Assembly: GCF_902491285.1 (NCBI RefSeq)
Contig: NZ_CABUHK010000123.1
Span: 1 to 10,481 of the forward strand
DNA: 10,481 nt
Reading direction: 5' to 3'
From: an uncultured Bacteroides sp.
GTDB lineage: Bacteria; Bacteroidota; Bacteroidia; Bacteroidales; Bacteroidaceae
The notes under the pieces are model-generated. The model was not told the origin of the DNA, did no database searches, and worked only from the letters and a program-made list of their open reading frames with translations. Below, in pieces: positions 6,355 to 10,481 of this stretch. The position numbers and the translations under genes are program-made. Positions within the stretch are counted from its first letter, which is position 1, and every line of letters starts with the position of its first letter.

Positions 6355-6385
6355 TTGACTTTCCTTTCGTGGTTTTGTATCTTTG
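6355..6385 (+). promoter_or_regulatory. Promoter of the HU-like gene
   Basis: TTG (6355-6357) and TATCTTTG (6378-6385) are spaced by 20 bases, an exact match to the Bacteroides pattern. The transcript would start near 6392, with an AT-rich leader of about 48 bases to ATG 6440. It probably also drives the small gene and the amidase. Confidence 0.78.
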
Positions 6386-6439
6386 TATAGTCGGAATGAC
6401 AGAAAATAATTATTACTTAAACCTTAACTTTTTCAAATT

Positions 6440-6961
6440 ATGAACGTATTAGTAGAGCGCTATCAGCGCAGAAAGAATGTGAGCGAGGAAGACTCGCAGG
6501 TATTGTATTATGTACGCCAGAAATCGGGTACTGTAAGGGTGATGGACGTCAACAAGCTGGCGGATGCCATCGAAGCAAATTCCTCGCTTACGGCGGGAGA
6601 TGTGAAGCATGCTATCGAGGCTTTTGTGGAGCAGTTGCGCCTGTCGCTTACGCAAGGCGATAAGGTGAAGATTGATGGATTGGGGACTTTCCATATCACG
6701 CTGAGCAGCGAGGGCACGGAGAAGGAGAAGGATTGCACAGTGCGTTGTATCCGCAAGGTGAATGTCCGGTTTGTGGCTGACAAGGCGCTGCATCTGGTGA
6801 ATACGAGTCATACCACTACCCGAAGTGAGAATAATGTGGATTTCGTCCTGGCGGGAAAGGGTGATGCTAAAGGCGGTTCGGAAGGTGGCGGTTCCGAAGG
6901 TGGAAACGGTGGCGGTTCCGGCGAAGGGGACGACGGAGAAACTCCGGACCCGGCAGCATAA
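6440..6961 (+). CDS. HU family DNA-binding protein with Gly-rich acidic tail
   Basis: 173 aa. Residues about 3-125 form an HU/IHF-like domain of the extended Bacteroides type: a short lead-in (VLYYVRQKSG), VNKLADAIEANSSLTAGDVK with the paired helix AIEAFVEQLRLSL, the GDKVKIDGLGTF motif (73-84) at the saddle strand, and CTVRCIRKVNVRF. Residues 139-173 are a low-complexity GGSEGG/GGGSGEG tail ending EGDDGETPDPAA, coded by near-repeats of GGCGGTTC. Such tailed HU proteins sit ahead of an amidase in many Bacteroides cassettes. HU proteins bend and compact DNA; a role for this one in the replication or expression of the cassette is inferred. The tail could limit DNA binding or mediate protein contacts. 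It has its own promoter. Confidence 0.88.
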   Translation: MNVLVERYQRRKNVSEEDSQVLYYVRQKSGTVRVMDVNKLADAIEANSSLTAGDVKHAIEAFVEQLRLSLTQGDKVKIDGLGTFHITLSSEGTEKEKDCTVRCIRKVNVRFVADKALHLVNTSHTTTRSENNVDFVLAGKGDAKGGSEGGGSEGGNGGGSGEGDDGETPDPAA

Positions 6962-6994
6962 AGGCTGTCCCTTTCCTTGAGGTAAACCTTATAA

Positions 6995-7053
6995 ATGAAC
7001 AGTTCCACATGATTGCCGGGGAGTAGTTATTTTATCCCCGGCATGTGGTTCAT
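6995..7053. terminator. Long imperfect hairpin between HU and the small gene
   Basis: A perfect 9-bp core, TGCCGGGGA (7014-7022) with TCCCCGGCA (7035-7043), is extended by CCACA/TGTGG (7005-7009, 7044-7048) and ATGAA/TTCAT (6995-6999, 7049-7053) across bulges on the left arm. The right side continues GTTTTCTCTCCC, a weak U-tract. No promoter box was seen between it and ATG 7111, so it may act as partial terminator or processing site within the operon. Confidence 0.6.
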
Positions 7054-7110
7054 GTTTTCTCTCCCATTTTCTAATTTCATGTTTCAATTTTCAATTCTCA
7101 ATTTATTAAA

Positions 7111-7428
7111 ATGCTAGATAAAATTATAGAGATTATCATGACGATTCTACCCTTTTTGGGCAGTAACCGTAAGAAGCGCAAGGTTATGGCGCAAGAGGTC
7201 AAGGAGTTCAGTGAACTGGTGAAAGGTCAGTATTCTTTTCTGATGCAGCAGTTGGAGAAGGTGTTGAAGGATTATTTCGACCTTAGTTCGAGGGTGAAGG
7301 AGATGCATACGGAGATTTTCTCGTTGCGGGGACAGTTGGCGCAGGCTGCGGCTTTGCAGTGTATCAATAAAGAGTGTGTGCAGCGCAGTAATGCAGGTAA
7401 TGCAGGTATGGCTTTGAAAGAAGCTTGA
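7111..7428 (+). CDS. Small membrane-anchored coiled-coil protein of HU-amidase cassettes
   Basis: 105 aa. Residues 2-17 (LDKIIEIIMTILPFLG) are hydrophobic and fit a short membrane anchor, followed at once by a basic patch GSNRKKRK. Residues about 26-80 are heptad-rich and likely coiled coil (FSELVKGQYSFLMQQLEKV, then DLSSRVKEMHTEIFSLRGQL). C84 and C89 lie in a CINKEC motif, and the tail includes a small NAGNAGM repeat. It occupies the slot between the HU-like gene and the amidase where related cassettes encode a tiny 'smalltalk' protein. An N-in anchor plus coiled coil next to an amidase resembles an inner spanin or holin accessory, but no phage lysis family is recognised. The stop lies 11 bases before the amidase ATG. 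The gene call is firm; the role is open. Confidence 0.75.
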   Translation: MLDKIIEIIMTILPFLGSNRKKRKVMAQEVKEFSELVKGQYSFLMQQLEKVLKDYFDLSSRVKEMHTEIFSLRGQLAQAAALQCINKECVQRSNAGNAGMALKEA

Positions 7429-7439
7429 CGACGGAAGTA

Positions 7440-7679
7440 ATGCGACCTATAAATCTGATAGTAGTCCACTGTTCCGCTACACGTGAGGACAGGGACTTTA
7501 CGGAATATGACTTGGATGTCTGCCATCGCAGACGGGGATTCAACGGAGCGGGGTATCATTTCTATATCCGGAAGAATGGGGATATCAAGTCTACCCGGGC
7601 GATAGAGAAAATCGGAGCGCATGCGAAAGGTTTCATATTATTTAATCCTATTTATGTATCTTGTTACTATAATCAATAA
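7440..7679 (+). pseudogene. N-acetylmuramoyl-L-alanine amidase, 3'-truncated
   Basis: ATG 7440 (after GGAAG) gives MRPINLIVVHCSATREDRDF, then LDVCHRRRGFNGAGYHFYIR and KIGAHAKGF, the first half of the Amidase_2 type cassette amidases, which are about 140-150 aa. These enzymes cut the bond between MurNAc and L-Ala in peptidoglycan. H10 in VVHCSA is the first zinc ligand. After F65 (codon 7632-7634) the reading turns into unrelated ILFNPIYVSCYYNQ and stops at 7677-7679. The later zinc-binding GHRD segment and the terminal Cys region are missing, so the product should be inactive. The switch coincides with the start of the AT-rich minus-strand block, which indicates disruption by an insertion or rearrangement. 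Neighbouring cassette genes look intact. Confidence 0.85.
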
Positions 7680-7682
7680 AAA

Positions 7683-7710
7683 AGCCGATTACCATTTCTG
7701 ATAATCGGCT
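7683..7710 (-). terminator. Rho-independent terminator of the radical SAM gene
   Basis: AGCCGATTA (7683-7691) and TAATCGGCT (7702-7710) make a 9-bp stem with a 10-base loop. Read on the minus strand it is followed by TTTTTTATTG, a good U-tract. It closes the minus-strand block only about 50 bases from the amidase breakpoint. Confidence 0.8.
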
Positions 7711-7767
7711 ATAAAATATGCACTTTATTAGGTAGTTGTTTTTTCAGTTCTAGGATATATGTTCATT

Positions 7768-8442
7768 TCACTTAAACCATATTCCTGCATTTTTCTTTAT
7801 CTCCACCTTTGTAAACTTTTCCAGTTCTGTTACAAGTACTTTCACTTCGTTTGCTGTTGGCTCTGGCAACTGTACTTTTCTGTTCGTATTCCGTCCTATA
7901 TTTACTTGTAGAGGTTTACATCGTTTTATGTACTCCACCATTTTATCCAAATCAAACTGCATCAAAGGTTCTGCCGTAACATAGGTATCTATACCCAAAT
8001 TTGCAATTTTCTCCATTGCTCTTACCCTTTCTTCTATCTCTGGTGAGTTACGCATTATTTCTGGATAAAACCTATTGGTTTCTATGGTCGTACAAACCAC
8101 TGAATGATGAAATACAGGATGAGCTATAAAATCTAATATTCTGGAAGGATTTTTGCTTTGAAACAAATATTTATTGGCAGACCTATCACAATAATCCAAA
8201 ACCATTTGAATCCAATGGCTAGGTATATCTTCTGCCCACATATCAATACTACTTCCTACAAATATAAAATTCAAACACTCAAGATAGCAGGTTAATTCTG
8301 CCGCATCCAATCTGGGGGTATTCAAACGAGAACACATTTTTTTCATATAGCAATAGGTACAGCCATGAGAACATTTACCCTTAATAGGATTCCATGTGTG
8401 TGTCACAAATTCATACATATTGCCTTTACTCTCCTTAATCAT
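7768..8442 (-). CDS. Radical SAM-type protein of the phage Gp37/Gp68 (DUF5131) family
   Basis: 224 aa. The N-terminus THTWNPIKGKCSHGCTYCYM (14-33) shows the family's TWNP motif and a three-cysteine motif C24-x3-C28-x2-C31, expected to bind a [4Fe-4S] cluster and S-adenosylmethionine. Further family-like segments are SIDMWAEDIPSHW (65-77), FQSKNP (94-99), CTTIETN (117-123), TYVTAEPLMQFDL (153-165) and VNIGRNTN (180-187), spaced as in a partial TIM barrel. The family (PF07505) is common on phages and mobile elements, and its substrate is unknown. ATG 8442 or ATG 8418 (MYEFVTHTW) could be the start. The gene is last in the minus-strand block, 69 bases after the ParB-like gene with a hairpin between. 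The fold call is strong; the reaction is not known. Confidence 0.85.
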   Translation of the reverse strand: MIKESKGNMYEFVTHTWNPIKGKCSHGCTYCYMKKMCSRLNTPRLDAAELTCYLECLNFIFVGSSIDMWAEDIPSHWIQMVLDYCDRSANKYLFQSKNPSRILDFIAHPVFHHSVVCTTIETNRFYPEIMRNSPEIEERVRAMEKIANLGIDTYVTAEPLMQFDLDKMVEYIKRCKPLQVNIGRNTNRKVQLPEPTANEVKVLVTELEKFTKVEIKKNAGIWFK

Positions 8443-8477
8443 GATATATCTTTATTAGTTATTATTCTTGTTGGAAA

Positions 8478-8500
8478 GCCAGCAGGAAGCACCTACTGGC
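8478..8500 (-). promoter_or_regulatory. Intergenic hairpin between ParB-like and radical SAM genes
   Basis: On the minus strand GCCAGTAGG and CCTGCTGGC pair over 9 bp with one G-U wobble and a 5-base loop, beginning 12 bases after the upstream stop. The downstream sequence lacks a U-run, so it is more likely an mRNA processing or stability element than a terminator. Confidence 0.55.
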
Positions 8501-8511
8501 GTCTCTACGGA

Positions 8512-9417
8512 TTATTTTTCAAATTCTTCCCATAATCCACTCAATTTATTATTTATAATATTTTCTTTCGTATCACCTCCTCTAGTTCCCTTGGCTTTTT
8601 CAATATAATCAGCATCTTCTTTACTAATATTTTTCAAAAAACGTTCCATTTTGTCTGTAAATTTTGGTTTGAGATTATCACTAGTTTTTTCATACTTGGA
8701 TATTATCCAGTCGATTACTGTTCGTGCCTGTATTGTCGTTTCTTTAAAAATACCTTCTGCCGCTTGTAAAAGTCTTAACCCTCTTTCCAAGCCACTGGTA
8801 TTTTTCAGCTCGTCAGCAATGTTACCGTCTATGGCACAATCCATAACTTTTTTATTAATCTTTGAGGTGAAGGTCAGCCACTTCGATGCCGAAGTTAAAG
8901 AATAGCCTTTATTTACTAAATTACTCATAGCATCCAACAAAGGTAGTTCTTCTTGCTGATTGTTTATTTTTGCCCCTTTCACGTAGTCGCTACCCTTCCA
9001 CGGATCAGTAGCAATATTGATTTCTGACAACATCTTGGCTATTGGCAGTTCCGTATTCAAAGCATACAATAACTTAAATTCTCTCTTATAACGTTTTTGC
9101 TCATCCCGTTCTTCATTACTCGCCATAAGTCTAAGGTGCGCTTCATAGCGATGATTACCTTCCACTAACACCAAATAATCCACAGCTTCTTCTTCTCTTA
9201 TAATATCACCTGTAGTAAAATCAACAACATCCAACCCTTGATTTATAACATCATTAGCATCTACCACTATGGCAGGAATTAACTGTCCGCACTCTTCAAG
9301 TGTTTTCATTTTAGCCTTCACAATCTTTTCATTCAAATCACGATTACCGCTTAAACGTGCAATCTTTTTTCCTTCATTTACTAACGAGGTTAATGTTGTT
9401 ACTTCGTTTTTCTTCAT
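8512..9417 (-). CDS. ParB/sulfiredoxin (Srx) fold protein
   Basis: 301 aa from ATG 9417. The N-terminal 10-125 matches the ParB N-terminal/Srx domain: LSGNRDLNEKIVKAKMKTL then GQLIPAIVVDAN (45-55), and the box II-like EGNHRYEAHLRL (86-97) with the conserved G-N-H-R. A second part begins near ATDPWKGSDYVKGA (136-149) and continues as a helical region to 246 or so. The C-terminus is highly charged (FTDKMERFLKNISKEDADYI). The fold covers CTP-binding partition proteins, nucleases and DNA-modification partners. A centromere-binding role is not indicated because no ParA is present. The frame stays open upstream of the ATG to base 9534 with protein-like content but no ATG, GTG or TTG start. It follows the 275-aa gene after a structured gap and precedes the radical SAM gene. 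Confidence 0.78.
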   Translation of the reverse strand: MKKNEVTTLTSLVNEGKKIARLSGNRDLNEKIVKAKMKTLEECGQLIPAIVVDANDVINQGLDVVDFTTGDIIREEEAVDYLVLVEGNHRYEAHLRLMASNEERDEQKRYKREFKLLYALNTELPIAKMLSEINIATDPWKGSDYVKGAKINNQQEELPLLDAMSNLVNKGYSLTSASKWLTFTSKINKKVMDCAIDGNIADELKNTSGLERGLRLLQAAEGIFKETTIQARTVIDWIISKYEKTSDNLKPKFTDKMERFLKNISKEDADYIEKAKGTRGGDTKENIINNKLSGLWEEFEK

Positions 9418-9511
9418 ATCAATCTTGCCGCTGCCCTGCGGACTTATTTTGGTACCTGGCTCACCGATAATTTTTATACTACAAAGATTGCCCTTTTCTT
9501 GAGAAGCTAAC

Positions 9512-9589
9512 GGGAATAAAAAAACACTGCTTTCTTATTCCCCTACTTCACAAGTTGTAGAATGAAGTATTTAGAGAATAAGAAAGCAG
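9512..9589 (-). terminator. Terminator with overlapping alternative stem (attenuator-like)
   Basis: In the minus-strand transcript, CTGCTTTCTTATTC (9589-9576) pairs perfectly with GAATAAGAAAGCAG (9540-9527), with an inner stem of 7 bp (TACTTCA/TGAAGTA at 9569-9563 and 9550-9544). TG and seven T follow, a classic terminator shape after the 275-aa gene. The second arm also lies within GGGAATAA (9542-9535), which pairs with TTATTCCC (9519-9512) across the U-tract. The two stems cannot form at once, as in terminator/antiterminator pairs. Confidence 0.65.
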
Positions 9590-9614
9590 AAATAAACAAT
9601 AAAATAAGTTTCAA

Positions 9615-10442
9615 TCAATAATAAAATGCGTTCAAACTCCTTATGTCCTTATCCTTATATTGTTTCAACAGGGACTTCAAGTAGTCATAGTCAACCAACA
9701 CACTTTCGTTGCTCACGATACCAGTGAAGTATAGTAGATGAGAAATCAGCGTCTTTTCCTTGTCAGACATATTAGCTCCCTTCTTTCTCTTTTCTTTTAC
9801 CTGTTCTTGATAATTCAAGGCAGTGATAATCATTTGTGAGAAATAATAAGCGAATACGGAGAATGATTCAGTATGTGGATCACTCAAATCAACGCTACCA
9901 GTATTCATTTGGTCTGAATTTACTGTTTCCAATCCGTCTGCACAAAACTTTGCTATACTAGCAATAGCCGTCTTATTATCTATCACGATATTCTTCCTAC
10001 CTATTTTCAACGTAATACAAATTGGGCTTTTAAAGACTGCACCAAACGGAGTATCTCTTTTATAATCCTCACTGATAGCATTAACAAATTTTTCTATCTG
10101 TTCTTTAGAGGATTCTTTTATTTCTATACCTTCCATACATTTACCCCAACTGCAATCATAACAGAAAAGCAATAGATACCAAAACTTTTCAGCGTCTAAC
10201 CCCAATACGGCAAGCAATTCTTGAAGTTCGTTATTCTTTATGTATGAATCAAACGAGAATTTGCCTTTCAATATTCCTCTGTTGTATCTTCCTTTAAAAG
10301 TGTCTGGCGTTTGTGACGGCAATATATATGTCTGTCCTGTTTCTTCATCATAATCAAAATCAGGGAAATATTCTTGTGTCACTGGATATATATACTCTAG
10401 CAACTCGCTATACTGGATTGAGAACTTATCTACTGGCTTCAT
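9615..10442 (-). CDS. Hypothetical protein, 275 aa, unknown family
   Basis: I do not recognise this protein. It starts MKPVDKFSIQYSELLEYIYP. It has a central hydrophobic stretch FWYLLLFC (87-94) that runs into CYDCSWGKC, giving C94, C97 and C102 in a C-x2-C-x4-C pattern that could hold a metal. Further on are KIGRKNIVIDNKTAIASIAKFC (146-167; β-strand then helix), a hydrophobic FSVFAYYFSQMIITALNY (194-211), a basic KEKRKKG segment, and a helical end with YDYLKSLLKQYKDKDI. No signal peptide is evident. No stop interrupts the frame between ATG 10442 and the right edge of the window, so a longer N-terminus cannot be excluded. It is the first gene seen of the minus-strand AT-rich block and is separated from the ParB-like gene by the terminator-like structure. 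The coding call rests on length and composition matching its neighbours. Confidence 0.7.
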   Translation of the reverse strand: MKPVDKFSIQYSELLEYIYPVTQEYFPDFDYDEETGQTYILPSQTPDTFKGRYNRGILKGKFSFDSYIKNNELQELLAVLGLDAEKFWYLLLFCYDCSWGKCMEGIEIKESSKEQIEKFVNAISEDYKRDTPFGAVFKSPICITLKIGRKNIVIDNKTAIASIAKFCADGLETVNSDQMNTGSVDLSDPHTESFSVFAYYFSQMIITALNYQEQVKEKRKKGANMSDKEKTLISHLLYFTGIVSNESVLVDYDYLKSLLKQYKDKDIRSLNAFYY

Positions 10443-10481
10443 AGTGTTTTTGTTTGCAATGATAATAAAAAAACAGCAAAT

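Noticed and set aside
7425..7439. TTG at 7425 as amidase start
   Set aside because: It overlaps the preceding stop; ATG 7440 has a GGAAG in front and gives the usual N-terminus.
8651..8905. Plus-strand open frames at 8651-8905 and 9269-9502
   Set aside because: They are shadows of the ParB-like gene and its upstream region, with hydrophobic low-information content and no start signals.
1..10481. CRISPR arrays, tRNA or rRNA genes, integrases or transposases
   Set aside because: No regularly spaced repeat array, no cloverleaf or conserved rRNA sequence, and no recombinase motifs were seen on either strand.

Overview
The window looks like Bacteroides (Bacteroidota) chromosomal DNA. Promoters fit the Bacteroides pattern (-7 box TAnnTTTG with a TTG about 20 bases upstream), leaders are AT-rich with few Shine-Dalgarno sequences, and the gene content is typical: an RNase E/G C-terminus, an AAA-ATPase/PD-(D/E)XK protein, a DUF4248 protein, and the string helicase, HU-like protein, small protein, amidase. 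All functional calls come from reading the translations; no database search was run.

Layout. (1) 1-311: the 3' end of an RNase E/G gene, probably core chromosome, ending in a strong hairpin shared with the convergent gene. (2) 314-1085, minus strand: a promoter, a 52-aa protein and a TacT-like GNAT acetyltransferase, which looks like a toxin-antitoxin operon. (3) About 1100-3110: an intact minus-strand 519-aa AAA-ATPase/PD-(D/E)XK gene. Abutting it is a decayed plus-strand fragment that appears to come from a relative of the same family. (4) About 3465-7679, plus strand: a phage-like or plasmid-like cassette with a DUF4248 protein, a structured repeat-bearing intergenic region, a winged-helix replication-initiator-like protein, a DnaB-type helicase (overlapping start), an HU-like protein with a Gly-rich tail, a small membrane/coiled-coil protein and an N-acetylmuramoyl-L-alanine amidase. 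The amidase reading is cut off about half way. (5) From about 7635 to the right edge, minus strand: a clearly more AT-rich block holding a 275-aa unknown protein, a ParB/Srx-fold protein and a Gp37/Gp68 (DUF5131)-type radical SAM protein, bounded by terminators. It begins exactly where the amidase is lost, so it is probably an insertion.

How the genes may work together. The cassette in (4) resembles the replication and lysis genes of a prophage or plasmid kept without integrase, capsid or packaging genes. Block (5) is the best candidate for an undescribed system: a ParB-like protein and a radical SAM enzyme in tandem with an unknown Cys-containing protein, with alternative RNA structures between the first two genes. 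Its function cannot be read from the sequence. The acetyltransferase pair, the AAA/PD-(D/E)XK gene and block (5) together give the window the character of an accessory, island-like region.
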